Assembly: GCA_037128295.1 (NCBI GenBank)
Contig: JBAXWR010000004.1
Location: 10,758-74,757, forward strand
Direction of reading: 5' to 3'
DNA: 64,000 bases
Origin: JAAFHB01 sp037128295
Lineage (GTDB): Bacteria > Bacteroidota > Bacteroidia > Bacteroidales > Prolixibacteraceae
Shown here: one piece after another, positions 26,044 to 34,379 of the stretch
How positions within the stretch are numbered: the first letter of the stretch is position 1
How the letters are laid out: each line of letters starts with the position of its first letter
The notes under the pieces: model-generated
Database searches by the model: none
The model's input: the letters and a program-made list of their open reading frames with translations, nothing else
What the model was told of the DNA's origin: nothing
Made by a program: the position numbers and the translations under genes

Positions 26044-26071
26044 TGTAACCTCAGGTTCACAGAATTGTAAT
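26044..26071 (+). promoter_or_regulatory. Weaker Pho-box-like repeat inside the phosphonate locus
   Basis: TGTAAC (26044), degenerate GTTCAC (26055) and TGTAAT (26066) in the same 11-bp phase, in the 107-base gap after phnW. A CATACTTG at 26106-26113 could be the -7 element of the PHP-PbfA-SusCD part. Only two half-sites are good. Confidence 0.4.
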
Positions 26072-26128
26072 AACATTCCTTGACATTTGCCAACTGAAAA
26101 TATAACATACTTGATTAATTAGTAAAAA

Positions 26129-26638
26129 ATGAAAATCAAAGTTTTAATAATAATATTGTATTTGGTAGGTGGTAAAAGTTTCGCCCAGAATCTGAATAAT
26201 GTCCAGTATCCTCATATGCAGAAACCATCGGCACATAAGGAAATCAAGCTACCCAATATATTGGGATATACCACATTGAAGTGCGATTTTCACATGCACC
26301 AATTGCTACTTGAAAAAGGGCTGATCAATGGGGTTGAAGTTTTCAATGAACAGGAGTACTATCCCATTGTTCTCGATTGGTGCCTCAATCGAAATATGGC
26401 CGTGATCAGCAATTCTGATATTCACGATGTCACAGCTAATAGGAAGAACAAAGCGTTGTATGAGATCAGCAATGTTTCAGCCATTCCATTTGATGTAGAA
26501 ACCTCAAAAGGGGACAAATTATTTATTCCAGCAGATTCCTCAATAATCATGCCTCTTGACTCGTTCAACTATAAAGGACTGAAAATCAGGAATCTTTTTA
26601 CGGGTTCAAAATCAAATCTAAAAGTGAACTTACTTTGA
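26129..26638 (+). CDS. Internally deleted PHP-domain phosphoesterase (remnant)
   Basis: 169 residues with a signal peptide (1-19, cut near SFA-Q). After TTLKCDFHMH (about 49-58), the first metal motif of the secreted PHP family, the expected FSDG and the whole middle of the domain are missing, and the chain resumes with LLLEKGLINGVEVFNEQEYY and NSDIHD, which belong near the end of the domain. A second gap separates NSDIHD from the C-terminal beta-sandwich-like tail. Full-length relatives have roughly 380-400 residues. Most metal ligands are therefore lost while the frame is preserved. It is probably inactive, or a reduced protein with another role. Position 13 bases before the PbfA-like gene suggests the intact ancestor worked on phosphonates. 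Confidence 0.7.
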   Translation: MKIKVLIIILYLVGGKSFAQNLNNVQYPHMQKPSAHKEIKLPNILGYTTLKCDFHMHQLLLEKGLINGVEVFNEQEYYPIVLDWCLNRNMAVISNSDIHDVTANRKNKALYEISNVSAIPFDVETSKGDKLFIPADSSIIMPLDSFNYKGLKIRNLFTGSKSNLKVNLL

Positions 26639-26651
26639 TAAATAATTTGTA

Positions 26652-28019
26652 ATGTCAATAAATCCAGACATATTGGTCACCGAAGGTGATGTAAATTTCT
26701 CCGATGAGAGAAGGAGATGGGATCAAGATATAACAGATCCTTTGACCAGAAAGATCCTGGACGATGATGCCCGATATTTTCTGCACCAATCGTTGTCGAC
26801 CCCTTGCCTTGATGTTCTTGAAAAATGCAAAGGAAGTGGGATGATAACGTTATCCGGAAGATATTTACTTGATTTTCACGGAAATAATGTTCATCAACTG
26901 GGTTTTGGGAATGACTTTGTAATTGACCGAATTAAGGAACAAATGGAATCGCTCCCCTTCTCGCCCCGAAGGTACACCAATCAACCGGCAGTCGAGCTTG
27001 CAGAAAAACTGGCAAGTCTGTTGCCTGGTGACCTGAACCGGTGTTTGTTTGCCCCCGGTGGCACCTCCGCAGTTGGGATGGCTTTGAAGCTGGCGAGGTT
27101 GGTTTCTGGGAAATATAAGGTAATATCTCTTTACGATTCTTTTCATGGTGCCTCGCTTGATGCCATTTCAGTAGGTGGTGAAGCTGCATTTCGGCAGTAT
27201 ATGGGTCCATTAATGCCTGGTGTTGTCTCCATTCCGCCCCCAACAACCTATCGGGGAATTTTTGGCCACAGCGAAGCCGATCAGATCAAATATGCCGATT
27301 ATCTTGAATATGTCATTGAAAAAGAAGGAGATATTGGTGCTTTTATTGCCGAAACGGTGCGGAACACAGATGTACAGATCCCATCAAAAGCTTATTGGCA
27401 AAGGGTTAGGGAAATTTGCACCAAACATGGGGTCATACTTATCCTCGATGAAATCCCGATTGCCCTTGGACGAACCGGCAAAATGTTCGCATTCGAAAAC
27501 TTCGGTATCGAACCTGACATCCTTTGCCTTGGGAAAGGCCTGGGTGGAGGAATAATACCTTTTGCAGCAATTGTTACAAGGGACAGCTACAACGTTGCAC
27601 AGGATGTCTCACTTGGACATTACACACATGAGAAGAATCCACTTGGAAGCGTTGCAGGTCTGGCTACAATAACTTATATAGAAGATCACAAATTACTTGA
27701 AAAAGTGGCTGAAAATGGATCGTATATGCTTGACAGATTGTATCGGTTAAAAAAACAGTTCCCATTAATTGGCGATATACGTGGTTTGGGTTTTCTTTGG
27801 GGAATAGAACTGGTTAAAGATCAGTTAACCAAAGAGAAGGCCACAGAAGAAGCAGAAAAGGTTATGTACAATTGTATGCGCAATGGGTTAAGCTTTAAGG
27901 TTTCGCAGGGAAATGTCCTTCAGCTTTCGCCGGCCCTGACCATTAGCCGCGATGAATTGCAAACAGCCTTATCCATACTGATGGTCGTATTTGACAAATT
28001 GTCCGAACATCAAATTTGA
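26652..28019 (+). CDS. Class III PLP enzyme, PbfA-like (1-hydroxy-2-aminoethylphosphonate ammonia-lyase candidate)
   Basis: 455-residue PLP-dependent enzyme of the class III aminotransferase fold. PLP motifs: APGGTSAV (134-141), YDSFHGAS, LDEIPIALGRTG with Asp266, and the Schiff-base Lys295 in LGKGLGGG. In known phosphonate clusters, an enzyme of this fold beside phnW-phnX is PbfA, which eliminates ammonia from (R)-1-hydroxy-2-aminoethylphosphonate to give phosphonoacetaldehyde, feeding PhnX. The location here fits that role. An alternative is an aminotransferase for another aminophosphonate. The fold assignment is firm; the reaction is inferred from context. Confidence 0.75.
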   Translation: MSINPDILVTEGDVNFSDERRRWDQDITDPLTRKILDDDARYFLHQSLSTPCLDVLEKCKGSGMITLSGRYLLDFHGNNVHQLGFGNDFVIDRIKEQMESLPFSPRRYTNQPAVELAEKLASLLPGDLNRCLFAPGGTSAVGMALKLARLVSGKYKVISLYDSFHGASLDAISVGGEAAFRQYMGPLMPGVVSIPPPTTYRGIFGHSEADQIKYADYLEYVIEKEGDIGAFIAETVRNTDVQIPSKAYWQRVREICTKHGVILILDEIPIALGRTGKMFAFENFGIEPDILCLGKGLGGGIIPFAAIVTRDSYNVAQDVSLGHYTHEKNPLGSVAGLATITYIEDHKLLEKVAENGSYMLDRLYRLKKQFPLIGDIRGLGFLWGIELVKDQLTKEKATEEAEKVMYNCMRNGLSFKVSQGNVLQLSPALTISRDELQTALSILMVVFDKLSEHQI

Positions 28020-28088
28020 ATCCCTATGTATAATACTAATATAAATACCTAATAATTAATTACATACAAATCATTAAATTCCAATCAC

Positions 28089-28628
28089 ATGTTAATAAAC
28101 ACACATATTATAATTCTGATATTCCTTCTGTTTTCTGGAAGGACTTTTTCGCAGGATGCTTTGGCAATGTCAGATTCTGGAGATGCCAAAAGCAATGGTT
28201 CTTTAACTTCGGGTTTGCCAGTTTTTGAATTCAGGGTATATGCCAATAACAATGATCTCGATGCCATCACCAAAGACATGGCAGGTGAGCATATATTGGG
28301 TGAGTTGGCTTCCAGAAAATTGTACTTGCTTGAATCAAAATACACGTTCGAAGTGCCGACCGTACCGGGCAACCCTCAAACAAGAACAATGGTGCGAAAA
28401 CCCGTCATTTACGATGCAGTGAAAAAAGTTGAACGTTACTTCAAAAAATCTGTCAAAAAAGGAGAGGTTCCACTTGAGGCAGCGTCAGAAGAATTCAACA
28501 AAGTTTTGGATGTTGCAATCAATGTACTTACCGCCGATACCAGGAACTTCGAAAAAACGATCAGCAAAACTGAAGATATGGTATCCTTAATCAACCTGTT
28601 GACAAAAAGAGTAAACCTCGTGTTATAG
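28089..28628 (+). CDS. Secreted protein of unknown function between the PbfA-like gene and SusC
   Basis: 179 residues, signal peptide at 1-20 (cut near TFS-Q). I recognise no family. The mature part has a Ser/Gly-rich start, a beta-rich segment (PVFEFRVYANNNDLDAIT), then mostly amphipathic helices with many Lys and Glu, including VERYFKKSVKKGEVPLEAA. No metal or nucleotide motif, no lipobox, no membrane helix after the signal. It is 69 bases after the PLP gene and about 118 before susC, within a run of genes on the same strand, so a periplasmic part in phosphonate handling is plausible (binding or chaperoning), but nothing in the sequence shows it. Confidence 0.75.
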   Translation: MLINTHIIILIFLLFSGRTFSQDALAMSDSGDAKSNGSLTSGLPVFEFRVYANNNDLDAITKDMAGEHILGELASRKLYLLESKYTFEVPTVPGNPQTRTMVRKPVIYDAVKKVERYFKKSVKKGEVPLEAASEEFNKVLDVAINVLTADTRNFEKTISKTEDMVSLINLLTKRVNLVL

Positions 28629-28745
28629 TCCATAAGAATCAAAAATTAAATTATTGATTTATTGATATTTACAGTATAATTATACTGCAATATGCCTAAG
28701 TTGTGTCAAAAAAAACAAGTATGTATAATTTCTAATTCTTTTAAA

Positions 28746-31700
28746 ATGCAAAGAACTATTATTTTATCAATTCTGGTTATGCTGTTTGGAACTTCACTTT
28801 ATGCCCAAAAAGCAAAAATTGAAGGAACAGTTAAAATCGGCAATGGGGAAACGTTGCCGGGTGCAACCGTTCTCCTGAAAGGCACCACAACCGGTGCAAT
28901 GACCACTGGAGATGGGAAATTCACCCTTATGGCCGAACCCAAGGACATCATTGTCGTTTCTTACATTGGATTTGAATCCAAAGAGGTTGCGGTTGGCAAT
29001 CAAAAAGTTATTGTTATTACCCTTGAGGAGGCAAAAGAGCAGATAAAGGAAGTAATTGTTACGGCTTTAGGTATCGAAAAACAAAAAAGCACAATTGGAT
29101 TTGCCGTTCAGGGTGTGAAAGGTAGTGAGATGGTCAAAGCCAGGGAACCCAATGCTATCAATTCCCTGACAGGGAAAGTGGCAGGATTAACGGTTGGCGC
29201 ATCCTCCGAAATACTTGGGTCCCCAACTGTTCTGCTTCGCGGATATGCCCCGCTTTATGTTGTTGATGGTGTTCCGGTGCAAACCGATACCTGGAATATC
29301 AATCCGGACGATATCGAAAGCTACACCATTCTGAAAGGGCCGAGCGCGGCAGCCTTATACGGTTCAAGAGGACAATATGGTGCTATCCAGATTACTACCA
29401 AACGGGGTACTGGCGACAAACGCGGATTTGTGGTTGATTTTAATTCAAGCACCATGGTCGAAAGTGGTTTTCTGGCTATTCCTAAAGTTCAGGATGAATA
29501 TGGCCCAGGCGACCATGGAATATACGCATTTGCTGATGGGAAAGGGGGCGGTTTAAACGATGGTGATTATGATGTTTGGGGGCCAAAGTTTGATGGGCAA
29601 TTGATCCCGCAATATGATGGCCTATACACACCAGGAACTTCTTATACCACAACTTTCGCAAATGGTTCGACCTATAAAGGAAATATTAAACCAACACCCT
29701 ATATTGCACGGGGTAAAGACAACCTGAAACGTTTTCTTGAGCCAGGCCTTTTATCCAACAACAGCGTTTCCCTATCGGCAAGTGGCGACAAATACGATCT
29801 CCGGTTTTCTGCTTCGCATAGCTACCAGAATGGTATCGTGCCAAATACTTCGCTCAATATCACCAACTTTAACCTAACTGGAGGTTACAACATTTCGAAG
29901 AAGCTTCGTGTTAGTGCAAATATGGCTTTTAGCCGTCAATACACTCCCAATGTTCCGGACGTCACCTATGGACCAAACAGTATTATATACAACATTATAG
30001 CCTGGGGTGGGGCTGATTGGAATATTGCCGATATGCGTAACTACTGGCAACCCGGGAAAGAGGGTGTTCAATCAATCTATGCTGAATATCAACGTTACCA
30101 CAATCCCTATTTTATGTCATATGAATGGCTGCGGGGTCACTATAAAAGCGACCTAACAGGGAATGCTGCCATATCGTACAAAGTCAACAATTACCTGAGT
30201 TTGCAGGCCCGTACCGCCATTTCAACCTACGACTTGTTCCTGTCTGAAAAACTTCCTTTCTCTGCCCACCCTTATGGGCGTGAAGCAGGTGAAGGCGATT
30301 ACCGGGAAGACAAGCGCAACTTATTCGAGAACAATACCGATATTCTTTTATCATACGACCGTTATGTCACTCCCAAGATTAGTTTACACGCAACTGCCGG
30401 GGGAAATATCCGTTCATATAATTTCAGGAGCAGCTACTCATCGACTGACTATTTGAACGTTCCCGGATGGTATAACCTGAGCAACTCTAAAAATCCGGTA
30501 AAATCGTACAATTACAATGCCCCAATGCAGGTATTAAGCGCCTATGCAACCGCCGACCTTACTTACAATGATTTCCTGACATTGTCGTTAACAGGCCGTG
30601 CCGATGAAAACTCAACATTGCCTGTTGGCAACAATACTTATTTTTATCCTTCAGTTTCTACAAGTATCGAGCTTTCGAAATTAGTGACCATCCCTCACGT
30701 TAAAACATGGAAAGTTAGGGGTTCGTATGCCAATGTTGGAAGTGCGCTCACTTCCTCAACAATCGGATCAACCGACGAAGTTCTCGGATCTACGGTTGTA
30801 GGGTATGGAAGCAGTTACAGATCGCCCTATGATGGACCAACCTATAAAAATTCATCTTCTTATGGCATTAACCTGATCCAGGGAAAACCAGCCGCTACCT
30901 ATACCAATGCCATTTCAAATCCAAACCTGAAACCAAGTTCAAGTTCGGCATGGGAAGTCGGAACGGATGTTGGTCTGTTTGAAAATAGGCTCATGTTCGA
31001 CGCAACTTATTTTTCGAGCATCGATGGCCCACAAATCTTCTCGTTGCCAATTTCGGGGGCGACCGGATATTCATCGGCACTCGTGAATGGGATCAAAGTT
31101 CAGCGGAAAGGGATCGAAATTAGTGTTGCAGGCTCGCCAATACGCAATGCCAAAGGCTTTAGCTGGGACATTTCGGCAAACTATTCGACCAATCAACAAT
31201 ACCTGAAAGAAATTTATCCTGGCGTTGAAAAACTCAATATCTATTTGAAAGTTGGTGACCGCATGGATAAAATGTACGGTACGGACTTTGTCAGGACTTC
31301 TGACGGGACAATTATAAACGATGCCAGCGGCCGACCAATCAAAAACTCGGTTTCTCAATTCCTTGGAAATGCAAATTCAAATTGGGTCGGAGCCATTAAC
31401 AACACGTTGTCGTACAAAAATTTCAGTTTGAAATTTCAGTTTGATGGTCGTTTTGGCGGTTCCATTATTGACTATGTTGAAAAGAAAACCTACCAGGGAG
31501 GACGACACATCAACACCGTACTTGGTGATATGGGAGCTGCCAGGTTAAACGACACCAAAGGCATTAAATCGTATGTTGGTCAAGGGGTAGTTGTTAGCAA
31601 TGGACAGGCAATCGAATACGATTCTGACGGAAATGTGACAAACTACAGCAAACTTCAGTTTGCTCCAAATACAACTGTGACTTATCTACAGGATTATATC

Positions 31701-31970
31701 AGCCGTTACTATGGGACCGATGTGGCAGACCGTATCAGCCGTACTTTTGTCAAATTACGCGAAGTCGTTCTGACCTACAACTTTCCTCAGGCATTCCTCA
31801 GCAAGACTCTAATCAAACAAGCAAGTATCTCTTTCGTTGGCCGTAACCTCTTGTATTTTGCTGAAAGAAGCGATATCGATATCGAACAATATGCAAATAC
31901 GAGTGGATCCTCCGGGCTTCAAACGCCAACAACGCGCCGCTATGGGTTTAACCTGAATATCAGCTTCTAA
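28746..31970 (+). CDS. SusC/RagA-family TonB-dependent transporter of the phosphonate locus
   Basis: 1074-residue outer membrane active transporter. Signal peptide 1-19 (SLYAQ), CarboxypepD_reg-like domain (about 22-100), TonB box region after EVIVTALGI, SusC-type plug with LLRGYAPLYVVDGVPV and SYTILKGPSAAALYGSRG, then the barrel ending in GFNLNISF. I chose ATG 28746 because the signal peptide starts there; an ATG 54 bases earlier adds a non-typical extension. The susD gene follows by 37 bases, completing the pair. SusCD pairs usually import glycans or peptides; no glycoside hydrolase is in this locus, so the cargo may be phosphonate-bearing compounds. Confidence 0.95.
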   Translation: MQRTIILSILVMLFGTSLYAQKAKIEGTVKIGNGETLPGATVLLKGTTTGAMTTGDGKFTLMAEPKDIIVVSYIGFESKEVAVGNQKVIVITLEEAKEQIKEVIVTALGIEKQKSTIGFAVQGVKGSEMVKAREPNAINSLTGKVAGLTVGASSEILGSPTVLLRGYAPLYVVDGVPVQTDTWNINPDDIESYTILKGPSAAALYGSRGQYGAIQITTKRGTGDKRGFVVDFNSSTMVESGFLAIPKVQDEYGPGDHGIYAFADGKGGGLNDGDYDVWGPKFDGQLIPQYDGLYTPGTSYTTTFANGSTYKGNIKPTPYIARGKDNLKRFLEPGLLSNNSVSLSASGDKYDLRFSASHSYQNGIVPNTSLNITNFNLTGGYNISKKLRVSANMAFSRQYTPNVPDVTYGPNSIIYNIIAWGGADWNIADMRNYWQPGKEGVQSIYAEYQRYHNPYFMSYEWLRGHYKSDLTGNAAISYKVNNYLSLQARTAISTYDLFLSEKLPFSAHPYGREAGEGDYREDKRNLFENNTDILLSYDRYVTPKISLHATAGGNIRSYNFRSSYSSTDYLNVPGWYNLSNSKNPVKSYNYNAPMQVLSAYATADLTYNDFLTLSLTGRADENSTLPVGNNTYFYPSVSTSIELSKLVTIPHVKTWKVRGSYANVGSALTSSTIGSTDEVLGSTVVGYGSSYRSPYDGPTYKNSSSYGINLIQGKPAATYTNAISNPNLKPSSSSAWEVGTDVGLFENRLMFDATYFSSIDGPQIFSLPISGATGYSSALVNGIKVQRKGIEISVAGSPIRNAKGFSWDISANYSTNQQYLKEIYPGVEKLNIYLKVGDRMDKMYGTDFVRTSDGTIINDASGRPIKNSVSQFLGNANSNWVGAINNTLSYKNFSLKFQFDGRFGGSIIDYVEKKTYQGGRHINTVLGDMGAARLNDTKGIKSYVGQGVVVSNGQAIEYDSDGNVTNYSKLQFAPNTTVTYLQDYISRYYGTDVADRISRTFVKLREVVLTYNFPQAFLSKTLIKQASISFVGRNLLYFAERSDIDIEQYANTSGSSGLQTPTTRRYGFNLNISF

Positions 31971-32007
31971 TCTTAGGTATAATTTACAAAATTTAAATTA
32001 CACAGTA

Positions 32008-33498
32008 ATGAAAAATATATTTCTCTTTGTGGTCGTGCTATTCGTGGCATTATCATCATGTCAAAAATTCTCTGATCTCGAAAAAGATCCAAATCGTCCT
32101 GGCAATGTGCCCCCTTCATTGGTCTTTACAAGTGTACTTTACAGCACTTATTATGCCCCCTGGAGCGATGTACAACGCTGGAACCAGTTCTATTGCAGCA
32201 ATTATGCCTATTATGCGGAACAGAAATACGACTGGACCACAACGAGCTTCAATTATTCGCAATTGAAGAATGTCAACCAAATGATTGCTGAAGCAAAACG
32301 CATTGGGTTGGCCGATACCAATCCATATTCGGCGATTGGGAAGTTCTACAAAGCATTTTTCTTTGTGGATATGAGTATGAGACTGGGCGATGTGCCCTTA
32401 ACCGAGGCATTGAAGAGTTTGGATAACACCATGCCAAAGTACGACACTCAAAAAGCGGTATTCCAACAAGTGCTGACATGGCTCGAAGAATCAAATACTG
32501 ATCTTCAGTCACTGATCAACAGCGGGGACCAAACGCTTACCGGAGATTTCATGCTCAACAACGACTTGAAAAAATGGCAAAAAGTAGTCAATTCATACAA
32601 ATTGCGGGTACTGATTGCTTTGAGCAAAAAAGAATCGGACACAGATCTGAACATCAAAACGTTGTTTGCAAATGTGGTAAATAATCCGACTAAATACCCT
32701 GTAATGACTTCACTTGACGACAATCTGAAATTCACCTACAACAATTCAACCGACAAATATCCGCTTAATCAGGATAATTACGGTCAGACTGCTACACGTA
32801 ACAATATGTCGGCTACTTATCTGAATACCCTTGCTTTGTTAAAGGATCCACGCACTTTCATTGTTGCCGACCCTGCCCCTGCCAAAATTAGAGCTGGATT
32901 AACTGCTTCTGATTTTGGTGCTTATGTTGGTGCAAGTTCCGGTGAAAGCCTTGACGATATGTCAACTAAAATGTTGAATGGGGAATATTCGTCAATCAGC
33001 AAAAGCAAATACTACAGTTCATACGTTGGTGAACCTTGCATCCAAATCGGTTATTCCGAATTGTGTTTCAATATTGCAGAAGCGATCACTCGGGGTTGGT
33101 TATCGGGTAATGCCGAAAATTATTATATCAATGGGATCAAAGCATCCTGGGCATTCCATGGTGTTGCATCAGTTGACTTAAAATGGGACGCATACTATTC
33201 CCAGGCGACTGTTAAGCTGAACGGCACTGTATCAGAGGCACTAAAGCAAATACTGACCCAAAAGTACCTTGCTTTTTTCCAGAATTCGGGATGGGAAGCA
33301 TATAACAACTATCGGCGCACCGGTGTTCCGGCCTTCCTTACCGGAACAGGAACAGCCAATAGCGGGAGAATTGCTAAAAGGTGGCAGTACCCAAGTCCCG
33401 AAAGGACAACAAATTCCGTCAATTACAAAGCTTCTCTGGTCAGTCAATTTGGAACCGAAACTGACGATATCAATGCAGATATCTGGATACTTAAATGA
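32008..33498 (+). CDS. SusD-like surface lipoprotein
   Basis: 496-residue lipoprotein that forms the lid of the SusC barrel and binds cargo outside the cell. Lipobox Cys18 (ALSSCQKF), then an all-helical TPR-like fold of the SusD-like_2 type: EKDPNRPGNVPPSLVF at the start, YSAIGKFYKAFFF, LNNDLKKWQKVVNSYKLRVL and the conserved C-terminal AFFQNSGWEAYNNYRRTGVP. The last gene of the phosphonate locus; a strong terminator follows 37 bases after its stop. Binding residues cannot be predicted without a close homologue. Confidence 0.95.
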   Translation: MKNIFLFVVVLFVALSSCQKFSDLEKDPNRPGNVPPSLVFTSVLYSTYYAPWSDVQRWNQFYCSNYAYYAEQKYDWTTTSFNYSQLKNVNQMIAEAKRIGLADTNPYSAIGKFYKAFFFVDMSMRLGDVPLTEALKSLDNTMPKYDTQKAVFQQVLTWLEESNTDLQSLINSGDQTLTGDFMLNNDLKKWQKVVNSYKLRVLIALSKKESDTDLNIKTLFANVVNNPTKYPVMTSLDDNLKFTYNNSTDKYPLNQDNYGQTATRNNMSATYLNTLALLKDPRTFIVADPAPAKIRAGLTASDFGAYVGASSGESLDDMSTKMLNGEYSSISKSKYYSSYVGEPCIQIGYSELCFNIAEAITRGWLSGNAENYYINGIKASWAFHGVASVDLKWDAYYSQATVKLNGTVSEALKQILTQKYLAFFQNSGWEAYNNYRRTGVPAFLTGTGTANSGRIAKRWQYPSPERTTNSVNYKASLVSQFGTETDDINADIWILK

Positions 33499-33534
33499 GG
33501 TTGAATTTGGGTGAAGTTCAATCTGTTAAATTGG

Positions 33535-33567
33535 AAAACCATTACAGTTTTAGGCTGTAATGGTTTT
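33535..33567 (+). terminator. Terminator of the phosphonate-SusCD operon
   Basis: Perfect 13-bp stem AAAACCATTACAG / CTGTAATGGTTTT around a 7-base loop. The T-run is part of the stem's 3' side, followed by ATTT. The A-rich 5' side makes it potentially bidirectional. Confidence 0.85.
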
Positions 33568-33595
33568 ATTTACAATATCTTTCAATTATTTAACT

Positions 33596-33934
33596 ATGAG
33601 CAATTTTAATGTACATAAACTTGGAGAAGGGCGATATTATGTAGCACTGCTTTCCAATGAAGGTTACGTAATTCTTCGCGGAAATGAATGTTCTGATTTA
33701 ACAAAAATCAACGAGTCAATAGAAACCATACGGGCAAGTTCAAGCGATCTGTCAAAATACGAAAAAAAGATATCCAGCGATGGGAAGTTCTATTTTAAAC
33801 TTCTTGGACCGGACGGGACATTGTTGGCCAGAAGTAAAATTTTTGAAACTGAAGAAGAACGATCTGTAGGTATTACCTGGGTTAGGCAAAATACTCTTTT
33901 TGCAACTGTCCAAAGCTGGAATATCAATCTATAA
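33596..33934 (+). CDS. DUF1508 (YegP-type) small protein, first of a tandem pair
   Basis: 112 residues with two degenerate DUF1508 repeats of about 45 residues: the pattern is GxYYxxLxxxxGxxIL followed by an IETIR helix, then GKFYFKLLGPDGTLLARS and another helix. The fold is a small beta-sheet dimer; its function is not known. ATG 33596 gives the correct repeat start; an upstream ATG at 33560 falls in the terminator hairpin. The gene at 33972 is a close relative, so they arose by tandem duplication. Confidence 0.8.
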   Translation: MSNFNVHKLGEGRYYVALLSNEGYVILRGNECSDLTKINESIETIRASSSDLSKYEKKISSDGKFYFKLLGPDGTLLARSKIFETEEERSVGITWVRQNTLFATVQSWNINL

Positions 33935-33971
33935 TTTTTTATTAATCAAATTATTACAATACGCATTATTC

Positions 33972-34298
33972 ATGGGAACTTTTATTGTAACAAAAAATGC
34001 AGATGGGCACTATTTCATCAAACTTAAAGGGAAGAATGGGAAAGTGATGCTGAATAGCCTGAGATATCTTTCCAAATCGGTCTGTAAAAGTGAAATAGAG
34101 ACCATTCGTATAACTGCAACAGATAATCTAAAATACGAATATAGAAAAACTTTTGATGGCAAATTCTATTTCAGGCTTAAATCTGCACTAGGTGAAGTGT
34201 TGGGGCACAGTAAATTATTTGATTCGGCAGAATTGCGAGACTCCGAAATAGAAATGGTTAGGAAAATTGCACCTGTTGCCATGGTAAGTGTCTTTTAA
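33972..34298 (+). CDS. DUF1508 (YegP-type) small protein, second of a tandem pair
   Basis: 108 residues, same two-repeat plan as its neighbour (GHYFIKLKGKNGKVML, then IETIRITATDNLKYE, then GKFYFRLKSALGEVLGHS). The pair shares IETIR, DGKFYF and SK(L/I)F at the same positions but differs at most surface positions, so the duplication is not recent. Starts 37 bases after its paralogue and ends before a terminator. I start at ATG 33972; the frame extends upstream through the end of the previous gene without family features. Confidence 0.8.
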   Translation: MGTFIVTKNADGHYFIKLKGKNGKVMLNSLRYLSKSVCKSEIETIRITATDNLKYEYRKTFDGKFYFRLKSALGEVLGHSKLFDSAELRDSEIEMVRKIAPVAMVSVF

Positions 34299-34322
34299 TC
34301 AATAATTTGTCAATAATCAATT

Positions 34323-34356
34323 AAACCGGATAAGGCATAACTGCCCTTCCGGTTTT
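34323..34356 (+). terminator. Terminator after the DUF1508 pair
   Basis: AAACCGG (34323-34329) pairs with CCGGTTT (34349-34355), with a second AAGGC/GCCCTT pairing inside, followed by TTTTTT. Ends between convergent genes. Confidence 0.75.
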
Positions 34357-34379
34357 TTATTTTCATAACTTTTTTAAAT

